A DNA stretch of 64,000 bases from Actinomycetota bacterium (GTDB lineage Bacteria > Actinomycetota > Geothermincolia > Fen-727 > Anoxymicrobiaceae): positions 81,440 to 145,439 of the forward strand of contig JAHJCO010000008.1 in NCBI GenBank assembly GCA_018831265.1, read 5' to 3'. The position numbers were made by a program, and so were the translations under genes. Below, piece by piece: positions 51,537 through 59,068 of the stretch (position 1 is its first letter; every line of letters begins with the position of its first letter). Below the pieces are notes generated by a model, which did not search any database, had not been told where the DNA came from, and saw only the letters and a program-made list of their open reading frames with translations.

Positions 51537-52520
51537 GTGAAAGAGGCCGCGTTCTACGAGAAGCTGGAAAACGACAGGGTCGCCTGCCACCTCTGCCCGC
51601 AGGAATGCAGGATAAACCCCGACAAGAAGGGTTTCTGCCGCGTCCGCACCAACCGCGAGGGCACGCTTTACTCCGACGTCTACGAGAGGATCCTGGCCAC
51701 GAACCTCGACCCTATAGAGAAGAAACCGCTCTACCACTTCCACCCCGGAAGCTCGATACTCTCCATCGGGACCCGGGGCTGCAACCAGCGCTGCGAGTTC
51801 TGCCAGAACTGGGAGATGATCGAGACCGACTCGCCCGGCACCTACATGACATCCGACGAGGTGGCTGAGATGGCGGGGCGCAGGGGCTCGATCGGGGTCG
51901 CCTACACCTACAACGAGCCGTTCATGTGGTACGAGTTCGTCAGGGAGTGCGCCGCCAAGGTGCGCGAGCGAGGCTTCAAGAACGTGATGGTCACCAACGG
52001 CTCGGTCAACCCCGAGCCGCTGGCCGAGCTCCTCCCCTTCATCGACGCCATGAACATCGACGTCAAGTCCATGGATCCCGAGTTCTACCGCAAGATCTGC
52101 AAGTCGAAGCTGGAGCCGGTGCTCGAGACCTGCCGGACCGCCGCCGGTCGGTGCCACATCGAGATAACCAACCTGATCATCCCGACCCTCAACGACTCCG
52201 ACGAGCTGATCGGCGAGCTGGTGGACTTCGTGGCCGGGCTGGGGAAGGGGACCCCGCTCCACTTCTCGGCGTACTACCCCTGCTACAAGATGACCATCGA
52301 ACCCACTCCGCTCGCGACCCTCAGGAGAGCGTATGATGTGGCGAAGGAGAAGCTCGACTTCGTGTACATGGGGAACGTGCGCGACCAGGACGGCGGCACT
52401 TCCTGCTGCCCCTCCTGCGGGGACGTGCTGGTGGAGAGAGACGGCTACATGACGCGAGTCCGCGGGCTCGACGGCAGCCGATGCTCCGAATGTGGAAACG
52501 ACCTTCCCTTTGTAGTATAG
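51537..52520 (+). CDS. AmmeMemoRadiSam-system radical SAM enzyme
   Basis: The 327-residue product has CHLCPQECRI near the N-terminus, the radical SAM motif CNQRCEFCQNWE, YTYNEPFMWYEFV, and a C-terminal zinc-type CCPSCGD...CSECGND. This layout is that of the COG1180 enzyme encoded with Memo and AMMECR1 proteins in many anaerobes. Neither partner is in the window. GTG 51537 has GGGAG 6 nt upstream; the longer frame overlaps the preceding gene. Confidence 0.88.
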   Translation: MKEAAFYEKLENDRVACHLCPQECRINPDKKGFCRVRTNREGTLYSDVYERILATNLDPIEKKPLYHFHPGSSILSIGTRGCNQRCEFCQNWEMIETDSPGTYMTSDEVAEMAGRRGSIGVAYTYNEPFMWYEFVRECAAKVRERGFKNVMVTNGSVNPEPLAELLPFIDAMNIDVKSMDPEFYRKICKSKLEPVLETCRTAAGRCHIEITNLIIPTLNDSDELIGELVDFVAGLGKGTPLHFSAYYPCYKMTIEPTPLATLRRAYDVAKEKLDFVYMGNVRDQDGGTSCCPSCGDVLVERDGYMTRVRGLDGSRCSECGNDLPFVV

Positions 52521-52558
52521 TCACCACTGTATCGGCCGCCGCAGACGGGAGGTCTTGA

Positions 52559-52957
52559 ATGGCTGTGACGATGCTCAAGGGTAAGGACGAAGGTGCCGCG
52601 GGCTCCAAGGAGAGAGACCTCGCCGAGATCGCGCTCAGGGTAGTCGTCGGCCTCCTGATGAACTTCCTGGCCCGCAAGATAAAGCAGAAGTCACGGCTGA
52701 AGGCCGAGCGCCGCAAGGCGATACGCAGGGCGGAGAAGCTCGCCAGCAAGGGCAAGGAGATCCCCGAGGAGCTCAAGGAAGCCGCCTGGGGCGATCTCCC
52801 GCGCCGCGAGAAGAAGAAGCTCAGCCGCAAGGCCGCGAAGAAGGCCAGGAAAAAGGCCAGGAAGGCCGGCAAGAAGAAGCGGGGCCGCAAGCTGCTGTTC
52901 CTGCTGCTCCTGGTAGCCGGCGCGGTCGTGGCGGTCTCCCGGATGAACAAGAAGTAG
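52559..52957 (+). CDS. Small basic single-pass membrane protein, unknown
   Basis: The 132-residue product is very Lys/Arg/Ala-rich with predicted helices (residues ~38-110) and one C-terminal membrane segment (LLFLLLLVAGAVVAVSRM). I do not recognise it. GGGAGG precedes the start. It lies just before the STAS/anti-sigma kinase pair and may be in the same transcript. Confidence 0.6.
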   Translation: MAVTMLKGKDEGAAGSKERDLAEIALRVVVGLLMNFLARKIKQKSRLKAERRKAIRRAEKLASKGKEIPEELKEAAWGDLPRREKKKLSRKAAKKARKKARKAGKKKRGRKLLFLLLLVAGAVVAVSRMNKK

Positions 52958-52970
52958 GAGCGCAGCGTTC

Positions 52971-53351
52971 TTGGAGATAGAGGTCGAGGACAAAGAGGGC
53001 TACCAGGTAGTAACACCGATCGGAGAGCTCGACGTCTACACCGTACCCCTGTTCCGCAAGGTCGTCCTCAAGCTGGAGGGTGACCGCAGGCACGACCTGA
53101 TACTGGACTTGACCAGGGTCACCTTTATCGACTCGAGCGGACTGGGCAGCCTCATCGAGGCCTACCAGAAGGTCCAGGCCGCCCAGGGCGAGGTCGGCTA
53201 CGTCATCAACAACCCCCGCATCCTCAAGATCCTTAGGCTCGTCGACCTCGACCGGGTCTTCAAGGTCTTTCCCAACCTTGGCCAGGCACTTCAAGACATA
53301 GGAGTCACGGGCGGATACGTTGATAAAGAGTTCTTCTCGGACCTCACCTGA
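52971..53351 (+). CDS. STAS-domain anti-sigma factor antagonist (RsbV-like)
   Basis: The 126-residue product has GELDVYTVPLFRKVV and FIDSSGLGSLIEAYQ with the phospho-acceptor Ser, and NNPRILKILRLVDLDRVF, very like the STAS protein at 6742. Start is TTG. Its 3' end overlaps the kinase gene by 32 nt if that starts at 53320, so the two are coupled. Confidence 0.88.
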   Translation: MEIEVEDKEGYQVVTPIGELDVYTVPLFRKVVLKLEGDRRHDLILDLTRVTFIDSSGLGSLIEAYQKVQAAQGEVGYVINNPRILKILRLVDLDRVFKVFPNLGQALQDIGVTGGYVDKEFFSDLT

Positions 53352-53748
53352 TACCGCCAGGCACATGGTCGTGGACCTCCCCTGCGGCAAGAAGTCGCTG
53401 GTGAGGGCGCGGTCCAAGATCATCAAGTTCGCGGGAGAGCACGGCTTCTCCGAGGACGCCGAGGACATCGCCCTGGCGACACAGGAAGCACTCAAGAACA
53501 TCATCCAGCACGCCTGCCCGGCCGACAACAAGATGCATTTCGAGTGCTACGCCTACCCGGACCGGATCGTCATCGAGGTCGCCGACGAGGGGCAGGGATT
53601 CGACACGGCGATACTGGAGGGCGAGCCTTCCTCACCGTTGGCCCTGCACGGCCGCGGAGTGCAGCTCATCCGAGGGTTGATGGACGAGGTAAACATCGCC
53701 AGCGACCAGGAGGGTACGCTGGTCCACATGGAGAAGAAGCGGCGCTAG
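53320..53748 (+). CDS. Anti-sigma regulatory kinase (RsbW-like)
   Basis: The product has the HATPase_c motifs of RsbW/SpoIIAB: ATQEALKNIIQHA (N box), VEVADEGQGFD (G1) and HGRGVQLIRGLMDEV (G2). It would bind a sigma factor and phosphorylate the adjacent STAS protein in a partner switch. TTG 53320 gives 142 residues; ATG 53365 gives 127. No sigma-B-like gene lies next to it. Confidence 0.85.
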   Translation: MIKSSSRTSPDTARHMVVDLPCGKKSLVRARSKIIKFAGEHGFSEDAEDIALATQEALKNIIQHACPADNKMHFECYAYPDRIVIEVADEGQGFDTAILEGEPSSPLALHGRGVQLIRGLMDEVNIASDQEGTLVHMEKKRR

Positions 53749-53764
53749 CCGTCTCCCGCGTTTT

Positions 53765-53803
53765 CTCCCTCCCCCTTGAGGGGGGAGGGTTGGGGTGGGG
53801 GTG
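53765..53803. repeat. C/G-rich hairpin repeat upstream of the DUF72 gene
   Basis: CTCCCTCCCCCTTGA and its near complement followed by GGGTTGGGGTG, as at 21028-21060. It ends 7 nt before the DUF72 start codon. Confidence 0.65.
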
Positions 53804-53809
53804 CTTGTC

Positions 53810-54640
53810 ATGACCGTCTACGTCGGCACGGCCGGCTTCAGTTACAGCGACTGGAAGGGGCCCTTCTACCCGCCCGACCTCAAGCAGCGCCGGATGCTGG
53901 AGGAGTACGCGCGCCACTTCCCGGTGGTGGAGATAAACTCGTCGTACTACGCGGTCCCCACCCCCGAGGTGATGCTGGCGATGGCGCGCAGGACGCCGGT
54001 GGATTTCCAGTTCACGGTCAAGGCCAACCGCGAGATGACCCACGAGATAACCCCTGACAGCAAGAAGGTGTTCGAGGAGTTCAAGGGGGCGATCCGGCCG
54101 CTGGCCGACCACGGCAAGCTGGGCTGCGTGCTGGCGCAGTTTCCCTGGGGATTCAAGAACACGCCGCACAACCGTGAGTACCTGGAGGCGCTGGCCGGGC
54201 ACATGGAGGGCATCGATACCGTGGTGGAGTTCAGGAACTCGGGCTGGGAGTGCGACGAAACCTACGAGCTGCTCCGCCGGGCCGGGCTGGGCTACTGCTG
54301 CGTGGACGAGCCCCGCCTCAAGGGCCTGGTGTCGTCCCGGGTGGAGGTGACCTCTTCGACAGGCTACGCGAGGTTCCACGGCCGCAACTTCGAGACCTGG
54401 TGGGATTCCGGCAGGGAGTCCTGGGAGCGCTACGACTACCTCTACACCGACGCGGAGCTGTCCGAGTGGGTCACAAAGGTGCAGAGCATGGCGGAGAGCT
54501 CGGACCGCACCTACATCATCTTCAACAACCACTACAAGGGCCAGGCGCCGACCAACGCCCGTACCTTCGAACAACTGCTGCGCGGCCTGCTTGGCGACGA
54601 CCTGGCGACCATCGATGACTTCCCCGACCAGCTCTTCTGA
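53810..54640 (+). CDS. DUF72 (YecE-like) protein
   Basis: The 276-residue product starts TVYVGTAGFSYSDWKGPFYP and has VEINSSYYAVPT, FTVKANREMTHE and YARFHGRN, diagnostic of the DUF72/YecE TIM-barrel family. Its biochemical role is not established. No Shine-Dalgarno apart from the G-rich repeat is visible; the in-frame TTG at 53795 lies inside that repeat. Confidence 0.87.
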   Translation: MTVYVGTAGFSYSDWKGPFYPPDLKQRRMLEEYARHFPVVEINSSYYAVPTPEVMLAMARRTPVDFQFTVKANREMTHEITPDSKKVFEEFKGAIRPLADHGKLGCVLAQFPWGFKNTPHNREYLEALAGHMEGIDTVVEFRNSGWECDETYELLRRAGLGYCCVDEPRLKGLVSSRVEVTSSTGYARFHGRNFETWWDSGRESWERYDYLYTDAELSEWVTKVQSMAESSDRTYIIFNNHYKGQAPTNARTFEQLLRGLLGDDLATIDDFPDQLF

Positions 54641-54655
54641 ATTATTCCCTCAACC

Positions 54656-54686
54656 ATGGGAATTCACCTCAACCATCTTTTCCCAT
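54656..54686. repeat. Hairpin repeat, second copy of the 4636 element
   Basis: Stem ATGGGAA/TTCCCAT around TTCACCTCAACCATCTT. The copy at 4636 has ATGAGAA/TTCTCAT with the same interior. It lies between the DUF72 gene and tRNA-Tyr. Confidence 0.7.
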
Positions 54687-54725
54687 CGGTGAAGCCGCTA
54701 TGTGCTATCATCGTTTTCGCGTCAT

Positions 54726-54810
54726 GGGGGAGTGCCCGAGTGGTTAAAGGGGGCGGACTGTAAATCCGTTGGCGCAGCCTACGTAGGTTCAAATCCTACC
54801 TCCCCCACCA
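54726..54810 (+). tRNA. tRNA-Tyr (GTA), intact
   Basis: Acceptor GGGGGAG/CTCCCCC is perfect, anticodon stem GCGGA/TCCGT with loop CTGTAAA (GTA), a long variable arm, T arm GTAGG-TTCAAAT-CCTAC, and encoded CCA. Confidence 0.95.
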
Positions 54811-54888
54811 GCAGGCTTGTCATAAGGAATTTAGCTAAGCAGGCTCTCTTCAGTCAAGAGGTCCCGGCCCCCCCCCATCTACTTCCCC

Positions 54889-55061
54889 CGGGAGCGAGAC
54901 CTCCGCAAGACCATAAACGTGAACGCCACCCACCCGGACCTGCCTCGCCCCGACTTCTCCACGAACGTACACAGGTAAGCGAGACTATAATCGCCGAGCG
55001 CGCCATGTACTGGAACTCTCGCGGTGTGGGGACCGACATCATCGGCGGGTTCTCGAACTGA
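54889..55061 (+). pseudogene. Decayed C-terminus of a WYLAEG-repeat protein (remnant 1)
   Basis: One frame reads RKTINVN...DFSTNV and stops at TAA; the next frame continues SETIIAERAMYWNSRGVG and ends FSN-stop. Both parts match the repeat type seen at the window start (RRTINVADT; VVVERAMYG), so this is a frameshifted fragment of such a gene. No intact start or upstream repeats. Confidence 0.6.
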
Positions 55062-55064
55062 CTG

Positions 55065-55400
55065 TCAGGGTGTAGCCTCTTGAATCGAGTCGATACTCGC
55101 TTTCAAGGTCGGAAGGTCCCCTTCGACGACGTTCCATACCTCGTCGGCATCCACGGCGAAGTAGTCGTGAACCAGGATGTTCCTCATGGCAACAATCTCA
55201 CGCCAGGGGATTTCCGGATGTTGATCCTTGATCTGATCTGACAACCTGCCGACCGCTTCGCCGATGATCTGCAGGTGATAAACCACCCATGTCTGCAGCA
55301 ACTCATCGCTACCAAAGCCCTCGCGGCCTTTATCGGCGTAGCGCTGGATCCGCTCGATGGCCTCACGTATGTCCATCAGCCTCTCGCGGTCGCTCTTCAA
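55065..55400 (-). CDS. HepT-like HEPN ribonuclease toxin (DUF86)
   Basis: The 111-residue product has the HEPN motif RNILVHDYF (R-x4-H-x-Y) near residue 70 and the usual helical layout. In HepT/MntA pairs the HEPN protein is an RNase toxin that the nucleotidyltransferase inactivates by adding AMP to its Tyr. It overlaps the MntA gene by 4 nt and lies downstream of it, the standard order is mntA then hepT here. Confidence 0.87.
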   Translation of the reverse strand: MKSDRERLMDIREAIERIQRYADKGREGFGSDELLQTWVVYHLQIIGEAVGRLSDQIKDQHPEIPWREIVAMRNILVHDYFAVDADEVWNVVEGDLPTLKASIDSIQEATP

Positions 55401-55687
55401 AGAGGCACTGCCTCGCTAAGGATCCGATCCCGCATTCTCGGATTGATCCCGCCCTCCGAGACGACATCAACCTCTACTCCGAGCAGGTCCTGCAGGTCTA
55501 CGAGTAGAGACGCCTGGTCGAGAAGGCTGCGACCCTCCTCGAACAACACGAGGAAATCAACGTCGCTATCGGGATCCGCCTCGCCTCTTGCCACTGAGCC
55601 GAAGACGCGCAGCCGCCTTACCCCGTGTCGGTCGGCGATTGCCCGTATCTCATCCTTCTTTGTCTCCAGCAGCTCTTTGCTGGTCAT
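55397..55687 (-). CDS. MntA-like minimal nucleotidyltransferase antitoxin
   Basis: The 96-residue product has GSVARGEADPDSDVDFLVLF, the GSx(10)DxD nucleotidyltransferase signature. It is the likely antitoxin of the adjacent HEPN protein. ATG 55687 has AAGGAG 8 nt upstream; GTG 55696 overlaps that site. Confidence 0.88.
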   Translation of the reverse strand: MTSKELLETKKDEIRAIADRHGVRRLRVFGSVARGEADPDSDVDFLVLFEEGRSLLDQASLLVDLQDLLGVEVDVVSEGGINPRMRDRILSEAVPL

Positions 55688-55732
55688 GACCCGCACTCCT
55701 TGACTGCCGCCGGTCTACACGATAATAGCACG

Positions 55733-55822
55733 GTTCCCCGCGCCGCTGCCTTGGTCGAAGGGGCAATGCAATGGAGCTCCAGAGGGGCGGGTACGGATAC
55801 GATAGGCAGGTTCTCGGATTGA
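55733..55822 (+). pseudogene. Decayed C-terminus of a WYLAEG-repeat protein (remnant 2)
   Basis: The frame reads VEGAMQWSSRGAGTDTIGRFSD-stop, closely like remnant 1 (AERAMYWNSRGVGTDIIGGFSN). It lies on the other side of the HepT/MntA pair, as if the pair sits between two copies of a duplicated gene end. Confidence 0.5.
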
Positions 55823-55956
55823 GTTGTTCTACGAGCGGGTCCGTAAGGCCTCAACAAACGTGCCCCCCTCCTGCCCCCCGGTCAAGGCGTGTTGTGGTAT
55901 TTCCGGGGTTTTGATGGCCCGGGAAAACGGGGCATTCACGCGGTTTCAGGAACGAT

Positions 55957-56041
55957 GTGGGAGTGCCCGAGTGGTTAAACAGGGCGGACTGTAAATCCGT
56001 TGGCGCAGCCTACGCTGGTTCAAATCCAGCCGCCTCCACCA
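55957..56041 (+). tRNA. tRNA-Tyr (GTA) with damaged acceptor stem
   Basis: The body matches the first tRNA-Tyr (anticodon GTA, same variable arm, CCA encoded). The acceptor GTGGGAG faces CGCCTCC with two mismatches and a G-U pair, so function is doubtful. A stranded tRNA-Tyr 3' end at 61106-61133 fits its 5' half better. The following 350 nt (56042-56393) show no gene. Confidence 0.75.
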
Positions 56042-56393
56042 AGGACCAATACGAGTTATGGGCGTATCAAGCAGCTATGTCTCAGCCTGCGAACTCCGCT
56101 CCGGTGAGCGCCATCCCTGCCAAGATCAACCTTCTGATACGGAACGCTCCCGCTGCGCCATAGGCGAATCTCTCAAGCCAACTGCCACTAGCAGAAATGG
56201 ACGAGGTCCCAGAAGTGGAGTTAGACGCCATCCTCTGGAAATCTCCGACACCACACAGCGTACGAAAAGTCAAAATATGATCACGCTCCTCTTGGGTTCT
56301 GCTTCGCTGCACGAGTCGTTATTCCGTGGAAGAATTGGCCACATGGCCTAGAATAGAACCGGTAGGCGGAATGAGGAACAGCGTTGAGGTCAC

Positions 56394-57368
56394 GTGTCTG
56401 AGGATAAGCTGAAGAGCACTTCGGATTATGCAGAGAACATCGTCCACACTGTCAGGGAACCCCTCTTGGTGCTGGACGACAAGTTCCGCGTGATATCCGC
56501 CAACCGGTCTTTCTACAGCACTTTCAAGGTGACGCCGGAAATGTCTGAAAACACCCTGTTGTTTGATCTCGGCAACGGCCAGTGGGAAATCCCCAGGCTC
56601 AGGGAACTGCTCGAAAAAGTGCTGCCGAAAAGCACGACTATCGAGGACTTCGAAGTCGAGCACGACTTCCCGGACATTGGGCAGAAGACCATGCTAATAA
56701 ACGCTAGGCGTGTTCAAACCGAAACGGGCGCCACACAGATGATACTTCTAGCGATAGAGGACATCACCGAACGGCGGAGCGCAGAAGAAGAACTGAAACG
56801 GGTGAATGCCGAATTGAAGCTCTTTCTTCAAAGGGAGGAGGTGCTTGCTCGGCTGGATCTGCTCACAGGTCTCGCCAACAGGAGAAGCTTCTACGAGACC
56901 GCCAAGCATGAACTGGAAAGGGCGATCAGGTACAAGCGGGACCTTACGCTCGCCTACATCGACCTGGACAACTTCAAGTCGATCAACGACAGCCTCGGTC
57001 ACGAGAAAGGTGACGAACTGCTCGCGAGCGCGGCGGCGACCATCAGGTCCAACCTCCGGGCGGTTGATACCGTTGCGCGCATAGGAGGCGACGAGTTCGC
57101 GATGTTGCTTCCCGAGACCGACGAACAGGCAGCCGTCTCGGCGCTCCAGAAGCTGAGGGAGACCTTCGACGAGGAGATGAAGAGAAGGGGCTGGTCCGTA
57201 ACCATGAGCATCGGCGCCGTGACCGTGAGTGACGGCGAAGAAGTCTGTGTGGAAGACCTTGTATTGAAAGCGGACGGGCTTATGTACCTTGTAAAGGACG
57301 GAGGAAAGGACGGGCTCCGACACCAGTCGTTCAGCAGCACCGATTCAAGTGGCGCTCCTACGACCTGA
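56394..57368 (+). CDS. PAS-GGDEF diguanylate cyclase
   Basis: The 324-residue soluble product has a PAS domain (~15-125), a short coiled coil and a GGDEF domain with RIGGDEFAML (231-235) and the RxxD inhibitory site RAVD at 222-225. It should make cyclic di-GMP and be product-inhibited. GTG start. GC content is lower than the flanks. It precedes a membrane glycosyltransferase, often controlled by cyclic di-GMP. Confidence 0.9.
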   Translation: MSEDKLKSTSDYAENIVHTVREPLLVLDDKFRVISANRSFYSTFKVTPEMSENTLLFDLGNGQWEIPRLRELLEKVLPKSTTIEDFEVEHDFPDIGQKTMLINARRVQTETGATQMILLAIEDITERRSAEEELKRVNAELKLFLQREEVLARLDLLTGLANRRSFYETAKHELERAIRYKRDLTLAYIDLDNFKSINDSLGHEKGDELLASAAATIRSNLRAVDTVARIGGDEFAMLLPETDEQAAVSALQKLRETFDEEMKRRGWSVTMSIGAVTVSDGEEVCVEDLVLKADGLMYLVKDGGKDGLRHQSFSSTDSSGAPTT

Positions 57369-57407
57369 TGTCGGTCTTACTTAAGAATAAAGGTCAAAAA
57401 ATATTCC

Positions 57408-58733
57408 GTGAATGAATACGGTGAGAAGACCCGCTTCTACGTGAAGGTATGGGTCAAGTTCTGTATAGCGATGGTGTCAGCGGCTGGTTGGTTCGGCCTT
57501 TCCATCTACATAAGCCAGTCGTGGATAAGAGACCTTTCAGAAGTTGTCGGGGTTGTGCCTGCTTGGATAATAATTCTCTTTATCGCACTCATTCCGGGAT
57601 TTCTTAATATCCTGTTGCTTGTAAGTATCCTTTTTGATTCTCCCCCGACGCTTAACCTGAATATTGAATACCCCGACGTCACAATCTTGATAGCAGCCTA
57701 CAACGAAGCGGAGAATATCTTCGAAACATTCAGGGGGATAAAGGAACTGGACTATCCGGCAGGGATAAGAGTCGTAGTAGTGGACGACGGTTCTACAGAG
57801 GGAACACTGGAGAAGCTTTCCGAAGTGCAATTTGAAGAAAACAACAGGTCTCTACAAATCGTAAAGGCGGAACATCAGGGAAAATCACATGCACTGAATG
57901 CAGGATTGAAATTCGTTAAGACCGACATTTTCGTGACCATCGACGCAGACACTTTTTTACATCCACAAGCACTCCAGAGGATTATCGCCAGGTTTATCTC
58001 CGACCCCGTTTACACAGCAGCGGTGGCCGGGTGTGTCCTGGTGAGGAACTCAAGGGCAACTTTCATAACCAAGATGCAGGAATGGGACTACTTCGCCGCC
58101 ATTGCTTCCGTGAAGAGACAGCAGGGGCTCTATCAGGGCACGCTGGTGGCGCAGGGGGCTTTCAGTGCTTTCAAAACATGGGAAGTGAAGGGACAGCTCG
58201 GGTGGCCTTCAGTGGTTGGAGAAGACATCGTGCTGACGTGGGCTCTCTTGAAGTCGGGACGGAGGATAGGATTCGAGCCGACCGCTGTCGGGTTCACTCT
58301 GGCCCCGTTCAAACTAAGCGGTTTCTACCGCCAGCGAAAGCGTTGGGCCAGAGGGATGATAGAAGGAATCAAACGTCACGGTGACCTGGCTTGGAGGAGA
58401 AAGAAGTTCTCCAGTTTTTTCGTCGCAGTGGATTTCCTGTTTCCTTTTCTGGACTCTTTCTACACGCTGGCTTTCATACCGGGAATTGTTCTGGCGTGTT
58501 TCGGATATTTCTACATAGTGGGTCCGCTCACCCTGCTCGTCCTGCCAATTACCTTTTTCATAGTATGGGTGATGTACAGGAAGCAGAAGAAGATCTTCAA
58601 CCTTCTCGGTCTGACGGTGAGAAAAAACCGTATGGGTTTGCTATTTTATGTTTTCTTCTACCAACTCATTATGTCTCCAATCTGCGTAATCGGTTACTTC
58701 CAAGAGGTATTCGGGCTGCGAAAGAAGTGGTAG
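57408..58733 (+). CDS. Membrane glycosyltransferase, family 2 (processive polysaccharide synthase type)
   Basis: The 441-residue product has two N-terminal membrane segments, a GT2 domain with LIAAYNEAENIFE, VVVDDGSTEGT, TIDADTFLHP, VGEDIVLTW and QRKRWARG (QxxRW), and about three C-terminal membrane segments. This fits PgaC/hyaluronan-synthase-like enzymes that polymerise and export a glycan. No PilZ domain is seen. GTG start. Low GC and AT-rich third positions compared with the main genome. Confidence 0.9.
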   Translation: MNEYGEKTRFYVKVWVKFCIAMVSAAGWFGLSIYISQSWIRDLSEVVGVVPAWIIILFIALIPGFLNILLLVSILFDSPPTLNLNIEYPDVTILIAAYNEAENIFETFRGIKELDYPAGIRVVVVDDGSTEGTLEKLSEVQFEENNRSLQIVKAEHQGKSHALNAGLKFVKTDIFVTIDADTFLHPQALQRIIARFISDPVYTAAVAGCVLVRNSRATFITKMQEWDYFAAIASVKRQQGLYQGTLVAQGAFSAFKTWEVKGQLGWPSVVGEDIVLTWALLKSGRRIGFEPTAVGFTLAPFKLSGFYRQRKRWARGMIEGIKRHGDLAWRRKKFSSFFVAVDFLFPFLDSFYTLAFIPGIVLACFGYFYIVGPLTLLVLPITFFIVWVMYRKQKKIFNLLGLTVRKNRMGLLFYVFFYQLIMSPICVIGYFQEVFGLRKKW

Positions 58734-59068
58734 CCGGGACACGACGGTGCTGCTTGGCGGATGTCTGTGAATGTTAGTTACATTCAGTGGTGACAGGGCG
58801 GAGATCTCCGACAGGATTTCGTCCAGACTGTACGCAATTCCCTGCAAAGACTTCATGCATCGGGTCGGGGGTGTCTCGGCCTCGTCGTAGGCTCATGCAA
58901 GAGCACTGTGGTTCGAAACCCGGTTGCCCGATCAGTAGAAATCATGTGAAACCCCTAGTAGAATTAACCTAGGAATAGACAAGGATAACGGCATCTCCGT
59001 GAACGGTCTGACGCAAGAGTTGTCTACCAGATGGAGGGTTCCGTCCGTCATCACAGAGGAGAGGTGCT
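58734..59068. other. Intergenic, 335 bp, no gene seen
   Basis: Short frames only. It ends with GAGGAGAGG, the ribosome site of the next gene. Confidence 0.6.

Noticed and set aside
54702..54860. Frame reading GVPEWLKGADCKSVGAAYVG
   Set aside because: It is a translation of the tRNA-Tyr gene, a well-known false gene. The same frame occurs over the tRNA at 55957.
56042..56351. Small frames after the second tRNA-Tyr
   Set aside because: They begin in the tRNA or lack start signals on both strands; nothing in their translations is recognisable.
58900..58940. T-arm-like sequence GTGGTTCGAAACCCGG
   Set aside because: No acceptor, D or anticodon arms can be drawn around it, so it is not called as a tRNA.
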